DNA of 64,000 nt from assembly GCF_001659985.1 (NCBI RefSeq), contig NZ_LYCS01000015.1, positions 1-64,000 on the forward strand. Direction: 5' to 3'. The notes under the pieces were generated by a model that did no database searches, was not told the DNA's origin, and was given only the letters and a program-made list of their open reading frames with translations. The number at the start of each line of letters is the position of its first letter. The first letter of the stretch is position 1. This document shows, piece by piece, positions 26,985 through 37,464 of the stretch. The stretch comes from Oceanobacillus sp. Castelsardo. GTDB taxonomy: Bacteria > Bacillota > Bacilli > Bacillales > Amphibacillaceae. The translations under genes were made by a program, and so were the position numbers.

Positions 26985-27017
26985 AGACGGGAAAGATTTT
27001 ATGCTTTCCTACCTGCT

Positions 27018-27060
27018 AAAAAAAGAGTCCATCTCCCTCTTAACAGGAAACAGACTCCAT
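27018..27060 (-). terminator. Rho-independent terminator after the RDD gene
   Basis: Minus strand GGAGTCTGTTTCC ... GGGAGATGGACTC then seven T. Confidence 0.8.
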
Positions 27061-27065
27061 TCGAA

Positions 27066-27455
27066 TTATTTCTCTTTTACTATAGTTCCCGCGAACCGAT
27101 CATGTGGGAGGACTTTTCCCTCTTGTTCTTCAAACGCTTTTGGACCTTTTACATAATCAATCGTACTCCAAAGGTCTCGGTAAGCCATACGTTTCATAAG
27201 TTGATTGCAATTTAACTCGGAACCATCCCTATTCTCAAGTTCTAGTCCCATCTTCTTATATCCATATGTTTGTCCATTTTTACGAAGTTGTGCGTATTCA
27301 AGGGACCATAATACTACTGTAGGTGTCACTATAGCATGGAACGCCTCATTTTTTATCTTTTTACGTAAAACATATTCCACTCCCGCAGTTACTGCACTAG
27401 AAATGGCTAGGTCAATAAAAAAGGCTTTCATTCTTTTTTTCGTTATTGGTTTCAT
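27066..27455 (-). CDS. RDD-family membrane protein
   Basis: 129 aa. The family's Arg-Asp-Asp pattern appears as 'KRMKAFFIDLAISSAV' at the N-terminus, followed by a hydrophobic helix and 'QTYGYKKMGLELENRDG', the usual 'TxGKxxxGL' loop, and 'MKRMAYRDLW'. RDD proteins are small membrane proteins, some shown to exchange cations; the role here is unknown. GGGGGAAA precedes the ATG. Confidence 0.75.
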   Translation of the reverse strand: MKPITKKRMKAFFIDLAISSAVTAGVEYVLRKKIKNEAFHAIVTPTVVLWSLEYAQLRKNGQTYGYKKMGLELENRDGSELNCNQLMKRMAYRDLWSTIDYVKGPKAFEEQEGKVLPHDRFAGTIVKEK

Positions 27456-27541
27456 AAAACTTTTCCCCCTTCATTAAACTAATATCCTTACGTAACATTG
27501 TATAAAAGGTTTCAATAACTATTAACTTTTATTTATGAATT

Positions 27542-28069
27542 TCATTTAACCTCTTGGTACATCTTCCAAATATAATAGATTGAAACAACCACTAATAGAA
27601 CTGTCATGATCACAATTCCCGTGCCAAGTCCATTTTGATTACCAAGAGCTGTCTGAACCATCCCAATAAGAATGAAAACAAATAAAATACTTATGCACAA
27701 ATTCATCACAGCTAACATTCTCGTCGTATACTTAACCATTCCGTTTAATTGTGTCTCCGTTAAGCTCTCTTTTTTCACAAATGGAAGATTTATAAAATGC
27801 AGTGATTCTTTTGGGTCTTTTTGATTAATAAACAAAAAGTAATTTAAACCAAAACATTGGAGGAGTAAAAAAACATATAGTATGAGGAAACCAATGATGG
27901 TTCCTTTTCCACTCCAAGTGTCCGGTTCACCAGCAAAATTAAAATGCGTAGGAATCTCATCTGGAAGTTGTGCATAATAATAAACGGAATAAAATACCGT
28001 CATAATGAGAATTAGAAAGGAACAAACATCAATCCATGGCGAATAAAACTTTTTAATCTTCCCCCACAA
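27542..28069 (-). CDS. DUF1648 membrane protein
   Basis: 175 aa, four or five hydrophobic segments. The DUF1648 hallmark 'YAQLPDEIPTHFNFAGEPDTWSGKG' follows the first TM helix, as in the SdpI-like immunity/regulator family. Translation appears to start at TTG (28069), ten bases after GGAGG. No SdpC-like toxin gene is nearby, so immunity is not implied. Confidence 0.8.
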   Translation of the reverse strand: MWGKIKKFYSPWIDVCSFLILIMTVFYSVYYYAQLPDEIPTHFNFAGEPDTWSGKGTIIGFLILYVFLLLQCFGLNYFLFINQKDPKESLHFINLPFVKKESLTETQLNGMVKYTTRMLAVMNLCISILFVFILIGMVQTALGNQNGLGTGIVIMTVLLVVVSIYYIWKMYQEVK

Positions 28070-28199
28070 GAATCATCATCCTCCAGTTCTACTTCCATTA
28101 TATAGCAAAAAACAGCTTGTTTGGAATCTTTTTTATTCCATACAGCTGTTTGTATTAAATCACAAATTCCATTTTATACATTTGTTCTCCCCAAAATAC

Positions 28200-29588
<1,389 letters not shown>

Positions 29589-29715
29589 TCAGCCCCTAAA
29601 ATTAAGTTAAGATTTTAACATGGTTTTATTTTATAATAATATCATTGATAGTTACAATATAAATAATCGATGAAATTAATGCGTTTAATGCATAAGTTAA
29701 CGGAGTGATGTAAAA

Positions 29716-30627
29716 ATGGAGTTCAGACAAATCCAATATTTTTTAGAAGTTGCTAGACGAGAACACGTTACTGAAGCTGCTGATGCCTTACATGTCGCTC
29801 AATCCTCTGTCAGTAGACAAATATTTAATTTAGAAGATGAACTTGGTGTTGAACTTTTTGTCCGGGAAGGCCGAAATGTGAAATTAACTACAATCGGTAA
29901 AATTTTTTACGACCGAATGCATTTAGTAATGAACATGATAGATGATGCCAAAAGAGAAGTAAAGGAATATACAAGCCCTGATAAAGGTACGGTCAGAATT
30001 GCCTTTCCTATGAGTATGGCAGCTCATACAATACCAACCATTATCCATTCATTTCGTATGCGTTATCCCGAAGTAAAATTTCAAATGACTAGCGCTCCCC
30101 ATAAAGATTTAATAAATGGTGTTGTAAAAGGGGACTTTAATTTGGCGATGGTTGCACCTATGCCTAATAAAAATAAAGTAAGAAAAATCAAAGGAACTAC
30201 TCTTTTTACGGAAAAAATTGTCGCATTATTACCAAGCCACCATCCATTGGCCGAACGTGAATCTATTATGTTGCGTGAGTTGAAAGATGATTTTTTCGTC
30301 GTTCTGTCAGAATCTTTTGTTTTTCGGGATCAAGTAATCCAAGCTTGTAATAATGCTGGATTCTCACCCAAAATTGCTTTTGAAGGAGAGGACATTCATG
30401 CATTAAAAGGATTAGTATCAGCGAGCCTCGGCATTGCATTAATACCAGAAATGACATTAATAGATAATACGCCACGCCCTACCGTTATGATACCCATATC
30501 TGACGCAAATGTTACTAGAACCGTTGGCGTAATTTACTCTAGCGAACGAAAATTGTCTCCAACAGAAGAAGTATTTTACCAATTCCTATTGGAAACGTAT
30601 GAAAGACTTAATGATTTTAAAAATTAG
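29716..30627 (+). CDS. gltC: GltC-like LysR-family regulator
   Basis: 303 aa LysR-type regulator: winged helix 'MEFRQIQYFLEVARREHVTEAAD' region with 'VAQSSVSRQIFNLEDELGVELF', then two effector-binding lobes. It resembles B. subtilis GltC along its whole length ('LREHV'-type start, 'SFVFRDQVIQACNNAGFSPKIAFEGEDIHALKGLVSA' region). GltC activates glutamate synthase when GDH senses 2-oxoglutarate; here the divergent neighbour is gdhA itself, so it probably controls gdhA and its own gene from the shared 128-bp intergenic region. GGAGTGATG lies upstream of the ATG. Confidence 0.85.
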   Translation: MEFRQIQYFLEVARREHVTEAADALHVAQSSVSRQIFNLEDELGVELFVREGRNVKLTTIGKIFYDRMHLVMNMIDDAKREVKEYTSPDKGTVRIAFPMSMAAHTIPTIIHSFRMRYPEVKFQMTSAPHKDLINGVVKGDFNLAMVAPMPNKNKVRKIKGTTLFTEKIVALLPSHHPLAERESIMLRELKDDFFVVLSESFVFRDQVIQACNNAGFSPKIAFEGEDIHALKGLVSASLGIALIPEMTLIDNTPRPTVMIPISDANVTRTVGVIYSSERKLSPTEEVFYQFLLETYERLNDFKN

Positions 30628-30643
30628 TTACCGATTTTTTATA

Positions 30644-30690
30644 AGAAAAAAGAATGGCTGTTACAAACCACTTTTTGCCTTTCTTTTTTC
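30644..30690 (+). terminator. Rho-independent terminator after gltC
   Basis: AAAAAAGAATGGC ... GCCTTTCTTTTTT hairpin. Confidence 0.65.
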
Positions 30691-30914
30691 AAGCTTTTTA
30701 TAACTCAATACTCTAATACATTCTATGCGTTCTTAACCCTCTTGCACACCGATTTTCTCTTCATCCTCTTCTAGACATGTTTACATATGCAATGCTTTCC
30801 CCAACATTCTTTAGTTACTTTGGAAATTGACTCTCTGAATATATTATTTAATAAATAAAACTCTATTTGGTAACATATATCTATACTTAAAAAATATTGG
30901 AGGAATTGGAAATC

Positions 30915-32147
30915 ATGTCTACGTTTAATGAGAATTTAGAGAAATACGCCTCCCTAGCAATTGAAGTAGGTGCAAATGTTCAAGAAGGACAAACACTAGT
31001 TATCTCGGCACCAATCTCAGCAATTGACTTCGTTCGTATGTTAACGAAGAAGGCATACGATCAAGGGGCGGCTAATGTACTTCATGAATGGTCTGATGAT
31101 GTATTAACCCGAACAAAGTTTGAAATGGCACCCGATAAAACGTTTGAATCCTATCCAAAGTACTTAGCTAAACATCGTATCGACTTAGCAGAAAACAATG
31201 CTGCATTCCTTTTTGTTTTATCAAGCAATCCTGATTTATTAAACGGGATCGATCCAAAGCGAATTCAAATCAATTCTAAAACAGTTTCTACAGCTCTTGC
31301 TACTTTTACGAAATATGAAATGAGCGACAAAATAAGCTGGTCCATTGTATCTGTTCCGAATGAAACATGGGCGAAAAAGGTATTCCCAGAGTTAAACGGT
31401 GAAAAGGCCGTAGCTACATTATGGGAAGCTATATTCAATGCAACACGCGCCAATCTCCCGGAACCCGTAAACGCGTGGAGGAAGCACATCGATACGTTGG
31501 AATCCAAAGCTACCTATTTAAATGAACAAAAATTCAAAGCTCTACACTATCAGGCCGAGGGAACAGACCTAACCATTGAATTACCAGAGAAGCATATTTG
31601 GATAAGTGCGGAGAGCATAAATGAAAAAGGAGCTCCTTTTGTGGCTAACATACCTACAGAAGAAGTGTTCACCGCTCCACTGAAAACAGGAGTAAACGGA
31701 ACCGTCTCAGCTACAAAACCATTAAGTTATTCTGGAAATCTGATTAAAAATTTCTCTTTAACATTTAAAGATGGAGAAATTATAGATTTTCAAGCAGAAA
31801 GAGGATATGAAACATTAAAGCATTTAATTGAAACGGATGAGGGATCGCATTATATTGGTGAAGTGGCGCTCGTTCCACATCACTCCCCTATTTCCAACAC
31901 AGATTTAATATTCTTTGAAACCCTTTTTGATGAAAATGCATCCAATCATATCGCAATCGGAAAAGGATATGCTTTTTGTTTAGAAGGTGGAAAAGAAATG
32001 ACCGAAGAAGAGTTAAAAGAAAATGGTCTAAATGATAGTTTAACTCACGTTGATTTCATGATTGGTTCAGAACAAATGGATATTGATGGTATTTTACCAG
32101 ACGGAACTAGAAAGCCTATCTTTAGAAATGGAAATTGGGCATTCTAA
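30915..32147 (+). CDS. M29-family (AmpS/PepS) aminopeptidase
   Basis: Metal-dependent leucyl-type aminopeptidase, about 410 aa, soluble. It has the thermophilic-aminopeptidase (M29) order of motifs: 'YASLAIEVGANVQEGQTLVI' at the N-terminus, 'NIPTEEVFTAPLKTGVNGTV' with the catalytic Glu pair region, 'GEVALVPHHSPIS', and 'FFETLFDENASNHIAIGKGYAF' with metal-binding Glu/His. The ATG at 30915 follows GGAGG by 11 bases; the upstream TTG overlaps that site. Monocistronic between terminators. Confidence 0.9.
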   Translation: MSTFNENLEKYASLAIEVGANVQEGQTLVISAPISAIDFVRMLTKKAYDQGAANVLHEWSDDVLTRTKFEMAPDKTFESYPKYLAKHRIDLAENNAAFLFVLSSNPDLLNGIDPKRIQINSKTVSTALATFTKYEMSDKISWSIVSVPNETWAKKVFPELNGEKAVATLWEAIFNATRANLPEPVNAWRKHIDTLESKATYLNEQKFKALHYQAEGTDLTIELPEKHIWISAESINEKGAPFVANIPTEEVFTAPLKTGVNGTVSATKPLSYSGNLIKNFSLTFKDGEIIDFQAERGYETLKHLIETDEGSHYIGEVALVPHHSPISNTDLIFFETLFDENASNHIAIGKGYAFCLEGGKEMTEEELKENGLNDSLTHVDFMIGSEQMDIDGILPDGTRKPIFRNGNWAF

Positions 32148-32151
32148 GAAC

Positions 32152-32200
32152 AAAAAAAGGTCGGATGATTGCTTTAAACAAGCTCATCCGACCTTTTTTC
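32152..32200. terminator. Bidirectional terminator
   Basis: AAAAAAAGGTCGGATGA ... TCATCCGACCTTTTTT hairpin between convergent aminopeptidase and DUF4097 genes. Confidence 0.85.
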
Positions 32201-32203
32201 AAA

Positions 32204-32995
32204 TCATCGTTTCTCCACAGTAATCCTTCCATTATCCGTTTTTAATTTAACTAAGTTTTCCCCATCTCCAATGACTGTATCATAATGACTATTCCCGAAA
32301 ACAGAAATCTTTCCATTATCTGTATTTATATGAAACGTTGTGTTTGTTGGGTCTTTTTCTGTATACACTTCAATCGCTCCATTATCTGTTTCTAAGTCAA
32401 TCATTTCATCCAATGAAGCGGTCTCTATAATTATTTTACCATTATCGGTTTTACCTGAAATTTCTCCTGCGACTTTATTCAAATGAATCGCACCATTATC
32501 TGTCTCAGCGGAAAGATAGGAACTTTCTAAATTTGCTAAATCTATTTCTCCATTGTCTGTTTCTACATACATGTCATTTGCTTTTAAATCTTCCAATTTA
32601 ACTTGACCATTATCCGTTTTCACTTGAATCATTTCGTACATATTCTGAGGTAAATGAAGGGTTAATGTAGATGGTTTAAATGCATTAAACCAGTCAATTT
32701 GAAACCATGAAAAAAATCGTTTGTCTTTCAGTTCGACCATTAACGTATCGTTTTTCACCTTTGCTTCAAGCTTACTATTTTTATTTTTCCCTGAAACCGT
32801 TATTTTTGCCGACTTACCTTCAGTTGGAAAAATCTCCACCCTTGCATTACTCGCCTTTACATTTACCCCAACAAAGTCCTGCGATATTTCTATTTTCTCT
32901 GAGGCTGTTCCATTTCTTGTGAAAAATTGTGTAATACTAACTACCAAAACCCCAATTAACACAATCGCGATGATTGCTACCTTTTTCAATTCCAT
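32204..32995 (-). CDS. DUF4097 (LiaG-like) beta-repeat protein
   Basis: 263 aa with one N-terminal TM anchor ('VAIIAIVLIGVLVVSITQFF') and an extracellular beta-solenoid-like part. At least seven 'TDNG' motifs, each followed by I or V two residues later, are spaced about 20 residues apart from residue 125 to the end; this is the pattern of DUF4097/LiaG-type adhesin-like proteins. It probably sits outside the membrane; role unknown. No LiaRS genes are adjacent. AAAGGTAGTGG precedes the ATG. Confidence 0.85.
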   Translation of the reverse strand: MELKKVAIIAIVLIGVLVVSITQFFTRNGTASEKIEISQDFVGVNVKASNARVEIFPTEGKSAKITVSGKNKNSKLEAKVKNDTLMVELKDKRFFSWFQIDWFNAFKPSTLTLHLPQNMYEMIQVKTDNGQVKLEDLKANDMYVETDNGEIDLANLESSYLSAETDNGAIHLNKVAGEISGKTDNGKIIIETASLDEMIDLETDNGAIEVYTEKDPTNTTFHINTDNGKISVFGNSHYDTVIGDGENLVKLKTDNGRITVEKR

Positions 32996-33269
32996 CCACT
33001 ACCTTTCTATATTTTATCTGTTTCAAGAATATATGAAATTGCAACCAAAAAGAATACCCCTGAAAAGTATTTTACAATACGCCTTAAGTTGTATGGAGAC
33101 TAATACAAAAACGGTTATAATGGAAACATGTCGAACGAATATTATTCTTAAGTATAAATTAAATTTTCCTTTTTGTTTCATTGCATTTATAATTTATATG
33201 ATAATATACCTTCTAAGAGGTTGTTCGCATGCACATTATGAATTATTACAAAGAAAGGATGCTTTTCTT

Positions 33270-34166
33270 TTGAAAAAACCAATACACAAAACAGGGATAT
33301 TATTGCTCGCAGCGGTTATGTTGTTTTCGTTTTTGACAACAACTGTACATGCTGATGCAGGTCCTGGAGATGTTATCGTTACATTAGGTGAGGATTTAAC
33401 CGCTGAACAGAAACAAACGGTTCTTAAAGATATGGGAATAGAAAATGAAAATGATGTTGAAATCGTTTATGTTACAAATAAGGAGGAACATAACTATTTA
33501 GGTAGCTATATTCCAGCCGCCCAAATTGGATCTAATGCCATTTCCTCTGCAAGGATTACATTTGGACAATCCAATTCAGGCCTAGCAGTGGAAACAAAAA
33601 ACATTAATTACATTACAGAAGAAATGTATATCAATCCTCTTGCAACTGCAGGAGTTACAGATGCACAAATCTATGTTACTGCCCCATTCTCCGTTTCTGG
33701 AACAGGCGCATTAACAGGAATTCTAAAAGCTTACGAAGTGTCCACTGGTGAAAAAATTGACGAAGATGTAAAGCAAGCTGCTAATGAAGAAATGGTTGTT
33801 ACTTCTGATCTTTCCAAAGATGAGAATATCGGTGAAGACAAAGCATTAGAATTGATGAATTTAATTAAAGAAGAAATGGCTGAAAAAAATCCTCAAACAG
33901 AAGCTGAAATTCGCGAAATGATTAAGCGTCTTGCAGCAGAATTAGGTATCAATCTTACAGATGCACAATTAGATCAGCTTGTTTCTTTATTTAATAAATT
34001 AAAAGGGTTAAACATAGACTGGGATAAAGTGAACGACACCATTAATACTGCAAAAAATAAAGTGCAGGAATTTGCCCAAACAGAAGAAGGACAAAATATT
34101 ATCAATTCTTTCCTTAACTTTTTGAAGTCTATTTGGGACTCCTTTATTTCAATCTTTACTAAATAA
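33270..34166 (+). CDS. Secreted DUF1002 protein (YpuA-like)
   Basis: 298 aa with a signal peptide (KKPIHKTG, a hydrophobic stretch, then 'TVHADAGPG'). The mature part is DUF1002-like: 'DVIVTLGEDLTAEQKQTVLKDMGI', 'SSARITFGQSNSGLAVETKNINYITEEMYINPLATAGVTDAQIYVTAPF' region and a helical C-terminus ending with amphipathic 'FLKSIWDSFISIF'. B. subtilis YpuA is the model; function unknown. The start is TTG at 33270, ten bases after AGAAAGGA. The much longer upstream frame is antisense to the DUF4097 gene and has no support. Confidence 0.82.
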   Translation: MKKPIHKTGILLLAAVMLFSFLTTTVHADAGPGDVIVTLGEDLTAEQKQTVLKDMGIENENDVEIVYVTNKEEHNYLGSYIPAAQIGSNAISSARITFGQSNSGLAVETKNINYITEEMYINPLATAGVTDAQIYVTAPFSVSGTGALTGILKAYEVSTGEKIDEDVKQAANEEMVVTSDLSKDENIGEDKALELMNLIKEEMAEKNPQTEAEIREMIKRLAAELGINLTDAQLDQLVSLFNKLKGLNIDWDKVNDTINTAKNKVQEFAQTEEGQNIINSFLNFLKSIWDSFISIFTK

Positions 34167-34174
34167 AAATAAGA

Positions 34175-34405
34175 GAGGCTGGGACAAAAGTTTTTTAACC
34201 ACATAAAATCCGAACATGTTTGAGCGAATAATCGCTCCGGAAATATACTTCGCTTTCCGTGGGCGGCTGGTGAGCCACCTTGTGCTATCGCACTGCGGCG
34301 TCTCACCTAGGCCTTTCCTCCCACAGGAGTCTACGTATATTTCCTCCGCTTAGATAGCGGATTGTTCGCCTTTAGGATTAAGCACTTTTGTTATGTCCCA
34401 ACCTC
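34175..34405. repeat. Dispersed 232-bp repeat, copy 2 (inverted)
   Basis: Reverse-complement copy of 20732-20963, about 85% identical, ends GAGGCTGGGACAAAAG and GTCCCAACCTC. It lies between the convergent ends of the DUF1002 and GNAT genes. Confidence 0.85.
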
Positions 34406-34414
34406 ATATTATTT

Positions 34415-34957
34415 TTAGTTCTTAAAATTTAAAACTTCAGAAACAGGTTTTGGTGTTACTCCATATATATTTTCTACTTTATAAGAATGAATTTCATTAT
34501 AAACTTCTTTCATATTTTCATAGATTGCCCATTCTGAAGTAGCACTATTCGTCCAATATAAAATTTCCATTTTAACTAGCTCATTCGATATAAAGGATTG
34601 AAATTGGTAGTCAATTGGCTTCGCATATTGAAATCCTTCTCTTTTGTAAAACCGAAGCCTTTTTTCCGTATCAGGTTCTTCCTCATTTATTGGCTCCACC
34701 TCTAGAATGATCGTTTTATTTTTGGCTTTGAATTTCTCCATTAATTGATGGCCAATCCCTTTACCTCTTGCTTTCTCTGATACCCAGATAAAGTCTATAA
34801 ATATATAAGTATCAAATTCTGCATACATGACGATGTGATATTCCCCTTCATCTTTCACGTAATGCTCATCTTTTTCTAACATTAACATGTCTAATTGTAA
34901 TTTTGATTTCATTTCATTGACTGGAAAATATGTATTTAGTTTTTCATACCAGTTCAT
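34415..34957 (-). CDS. GNAT-family N-acetyltransferase
   Basis: 180 aa acetyl-CoA-dependent acetyltransferase: 'DFIWVSEKARGKGIGHQLMEKFKAK' carries the Q/RxxGxG/A pyrophosphate loop (motif A), then 'IILEVEP' and 'RLRFYKREGFQYA' (motif B). The substrate is not predictable. The last ~60 residues extend beyond the minimal GNAT fold. ATG at 34957 after AGGAGAA; the frame also has a TTG one codon upstream. Confidence 0.82.
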   Translation of the reverse strand: MNWYEKLNTYFPVNEMKSKLQLDMLMLEKDEHYVKDEGEYHIVMYAEFDTYIFIDFIWVSEKARGKGIGHQLMEKFKAKNKTIILEVEPINEEEPDTEKRLRFYKREGFQYAKPIDYQFQSFISNELVKMEILYWTNSATSEWAIYENMKEVYNEIHSYKVENIYGVTPKPVSEVLNFKN

Positions 34958-35083
34958 CAATAATTCTCCTTTACCTCATTACAAAAACGTTTTTTTATCC
35001 TTTTCTACATGCAGAAAGAGCGCCACCATTTGCAGGAACAACCTTTATACGCTAAGATCCAAATCTATACATCACGAAAGCTA

Positions 35084-35284
35084 TGCTGATATCAGCATGC
35101 CTGCTCCTGATATCAGCATTCACGCTCCAGTTATCAGCATTCGTGCTCCGGATATCAGCATTCACGCTCCCGATATCAGCATTCACGCTCCCGATATCAG
35201 CATTCCCTCTCCCGATATCAGCATTCCCGCTCTCGATATCAGCATTCCCGCTCCCGATATCAGCATTCGTGCTCCTGATATCAG
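35084..35284. repeat. 21-bp minisatellite, ten units
   Basis: GATATCAG (one unit GTTATCAG) recurs every 21 bp from 35088 to 35277, ten times, in a unit of the type CGATATCAGCATTCACGCTCC. As 21 is a multiple of three, two forward frames stay open across it, one as a heptad of the form PDISIHA and one as LPISAFT, but neither has a credible start and both extend into unrelated sequence, so I treat it as non-coding DNA. A related four-unit array lies at 60877-60960. Confidence 0.9.
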
Positions 35285-35380
35285 TTTTTATACTTTCCTA
35301 CCCTTCTCCACAATTCCATATAATCACCACATATAAAGTAGGCACAAATCTATACGATTCGCGCCCATTTTTGCTATTAT

Positions 35381-35926
35381 TTATGATTCTCTTAGCTTTT
35401 TAAAATACTCACGCACATCATTCCAGCCGCTAACATGAACATGGTCTGTTTTCATATTTTCATTGTGATAAGCTTCAAATAATAAACCGGTTCCCGTGAA
35501 ATTATCTAATTGGGCAACCGTATCATCAATTAAATAATCGGCATGGACAACCTTTTTATTTCCGCAAAAGATGAAATAATTATGGTCTAAAAATGGAAAA
35601 TGTTCTTTTAACCAATCATATTTGTCCATGAAGGAAAATGGGACTTCCATTGCAGCCGTTGCAATATAAATATCGTAATGCTCGGACAATTCTTTTACAA
35701 CTGGAATAGCCGAATCGATTACTTCTAAATCACGGAAATATCCAGCTGTATTAATCGCTTGACCAAGCACCATTAATTGTTCTTTCGTTAATGATGTCCA
35801 AATACTCTTCCCGCGTAGCCCCTCCTTACTTACTGGAAGGCCTAAATCAATTGCAGTTTGAAAAACTTTTTTCGAAGTATCTGCAAGAACTTCATCCATA
35901 TCTATGGCAATACTAATTCTCTCCAC
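35381..35926 (-). CDS. 5'(3')-deoxyribonucleotidase-like HAD phosphatase
   Basis: 181 aa haloacid-dehalogenase-type phosphatase of the NT5C family (YorS/YqfW-like). Motif I 'IAIDMDEVLADT' (DxDxV), motif II region 'YIATAAME', 'GNKKVVHADYLIDDT' with the Lys and acidic motif IV. It should dephosphorylate deoxynucleoside monophosphates in the cytoplasm. The start is GTG at 35926, five bases after AAGGAGTG; the longer frame to 35998 runs into an inverted repeat and lacks a site. Confidence 0.85.
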   Translation of the reverse strand: MERISIAIDMDEVLADTSKKVFQTAIDLGLPVSKEGLRGKSIWTSLTKEQLMVLGQAINTAGYFRDLEVIDSAIPVVKELSEHYDIYIATAAMEVPFSFMDKYDWLKEHFPFLDHNYFIFCGNKKVVHADYLIDDTVAQLDNFTGTGLLFEAYHNENMKTDHVHVSGWNDVREYFKKLRES

Positions 35927-35951
35927 AAAAACACTCCTTATTATATCACGT

Positions 35952-36074
35952 CTTAACTGGCTGTAAGACCCCCACTTCAAGAAATCAGGTTGAGCCAAGA
36001 GATCTAAGTGGGGGACAACAGCCTGATAAGTTCAACTACATTCAGTAAGGATGATAGAAACCCCCTACTGAATG
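35952..36074. repeat. Nested inverted repeats, possible IS200/IS605-type remnant
   Basis: GGCTGTAAGACCCCCACTT (35959-35977) is mirrored by AAGTGGGGGACAACAGCC (36006-36023), enclosing 28 bp. Next comes a second hairpin, CATTCAGTA (36039-36047) / TACTGAATG (36066-36074). No open frame. Such paired subterminal hairpins occur at ends of IS200/IS605 elements; no tnpA or tnpB is present. The surrounding 35927-36181 holds no gene. Confidence 0.5.
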
Positions 36075-36181
36075 AGTTTCACTTTATCTGCTCCTTTCAT
36101 TCTATCTGTTTTATAGTAAAACTTCTATCTATATCCCCCTAAATTCTGCGTATCTTTAGAAAGAGTGAAATTAACGGTAAC

Positions 36182-37048
36182 TTATTCTTGTTCAATCAAA
36201 AATTCTAATACTTCCTCCATGGAAAGACGCTGAGATTGATTAATCGTTATTTGTTCAGCCTGCAAAACATCCTCTACATTACTTACATCATTCGTAACAA
36301 TTTGGGGCGGGTTTACTTCATACTGGATGACGTTCGGATGATTCTTCACTTTCCCTGTTAAATGAGAAACCCATATTCTTCCCCAATTATCATGAATTTC
36401 ATCTTTATAAAAGGTATTTGTAATTCGTCCTTGATTCATTACAATAATTTCATCACAAAGTTGATTAACTTCGTCAACCGTGTGAGTGGCAAGAACGATA
36501 CTCCTTTCTCCAGTTTCCATAAATGCAATAAGATCTTCTTTCATTTTTCCTTGAGAAACGATATCCACACCTGCCGTTGGTTCATCAAGCAAAAGTAATT
36601 GTGGATCATGTGCTAAAGCAAAAATAAAATCAATCTTTTTCTTCGTTCCCTTCGAACATTTACTAAATTTCTCATCTATATCAATACGATAACGTTTCAC
36701 CAACTCGGTAAATTTTTCCTCATTCCAAGTTGGATACCAATGAGATATCAGATTTTTTATTCCTTTAATCGTTAAAAAGTCATATCCTTCAAGCAATTCA
36801 CCTGCATAGCCAATCTTTTCCTTATAATCCGATTGATCATCAAATGAATTCTGTCCAAAAAACCAGATTTCACCATCGTCCTCTTTCAATATACTCATTA
36901 ATAAACGCAGGAACGTACTTTTACCGGAACCATTCGCTCCTACTAATCCAACAATCATCCCTTGTTCCAACTCGAAATTCATTGGACCAAAGTGAAACTT
37001 TTTAAATCCTTTCTTTACGCCTTTTACTTCTAATACCGAGGTTTGCAT
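36182..37048 (-). CDS. ABC transporter ATP-binding protein (YtrB-like)
   Basis: 288 aa ATPase with Walker A 'GANGSGKST', signature 'CSKGTKKK', Walker B 'LLLLDEPTAGVD' and H-loop 'VLATHTVDE'. It is 12 bp downstream of a GntR regulator of the YtrA type and follows an ABC permease gene, so it energises that permease. Systems of this architecture respond to cell-wall or membrane antibiotics; the actual substrate is unknown. Confidence 0.9.
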   Translation of the reverse strand: MQTSVLEVKGVKKGFKKFHFGPMNFELEQGMIVGLVGANGSGKSTFLRLLMSILKEDDGEIWFFGQNSFDDQSDYKEKIGYAGELLEGYDFLTIKGIKNLISHWYPTWNEEKFTELVKRYRIDIDEKFSKCSKGTKKKIDFIFALAHDPQLLLLDEPTAGVDIVSQGKMKEDLIAFMETGERSIVLATHTVDEVNQLCDEIIVMNQGRITNTFYKDEIHDNWGRIWVSHLTGKVKNHPNVIQYEVNPPQIVTNDVSNVEDVLQAEQITINQSQRLSMEEVLEFLIEQE

Positions 37049-37060
37049 ATTTATCCCCCA

Positions 37061-37447
37061 TTATTCAAAATTTTTCTTCATCACATTCGTAAAAATATGA
37101 TTGATTTCCTTTTCTGAACAGCCTACTTGTATTCCTTGTTCTACTGCCTTTTCAAACGCATCAAATACAACTTTTTGTTTTGTCTCTTCCATATTTTCTT
37201 GTTTCACTTCACGAACAAATGTCCCTTTTCCCTGTACTGTCTTTATAAAACCAGAAGCCTCTAAATTTTGATACGCCCTTCTTGTTGTAATCACACTACA
37301 ACCTAAATCACTCGCTAATGCCCTTATGGAAGGAAGTGGCGTCTCGGGAAGTAGCTGACCACTAACGATAAGTGTTTTGATTTGCGTCTCGACTTGATGA
37401 TAAATTGGCTCTCTACTTTCTTCAGAGACATGGACTGGTATCTTCAT
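37061..37447 (-). CDS. GntR-family regulator (YtrA subfamily)
   Basis: 128 aa: a winged-helix GntR DNA-binding domain (8-77; 'PIYHQVETQIKTLIVSGQLLPETPLPSIRALASDLGCSVITTRRAYQNLEASGFI' region, with 'GKGTFV') and only a short helical C-terminus, as in the YtrA subfamily that represses linked ABC transporters. It lies between the permease and ATPase genes of the same operon and is likely autoregulatory. Confidence 0.88.
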   Translation of the reverse strand: MKIPVHVSEESREPIYHQVETQIKTLIVSGQLLPETPLPSIRALASDLGCSVITTRRAYQNLEASGFIKTVQGKGTFVREVKQENMEETKQKVVFDAFEKAVEQGIQVGCSEKEINHIFTNVMKKNFE

Positions 37448-37464
37448 GTGAAATCCACTCCCTC

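Noticed and set aside
27542-28069. DUF1648 protein as an SdpI-type toxin immunity gene
   Set aside because: No toxin-like or SdpR-like gene is adjacent, and the DUF1648 domain alone is not diagnostic.
32721-33269. Long N-terminal extension of the DUF1002 reading frame
   Set aside because: It is antisense to the DUF4097 gene; the signal peptide and ribosome binding site place the start at TTG 33270.
34887-35403. Two overlapping reading frames through the 21-bp repeats (heptads of PDISIHA or LPISAFT type)
   Set aside because: They are open only because 21 is a multiple of three and the unit lacks stops; neither has a supported start, and one begins antisense to the GNAT gene.
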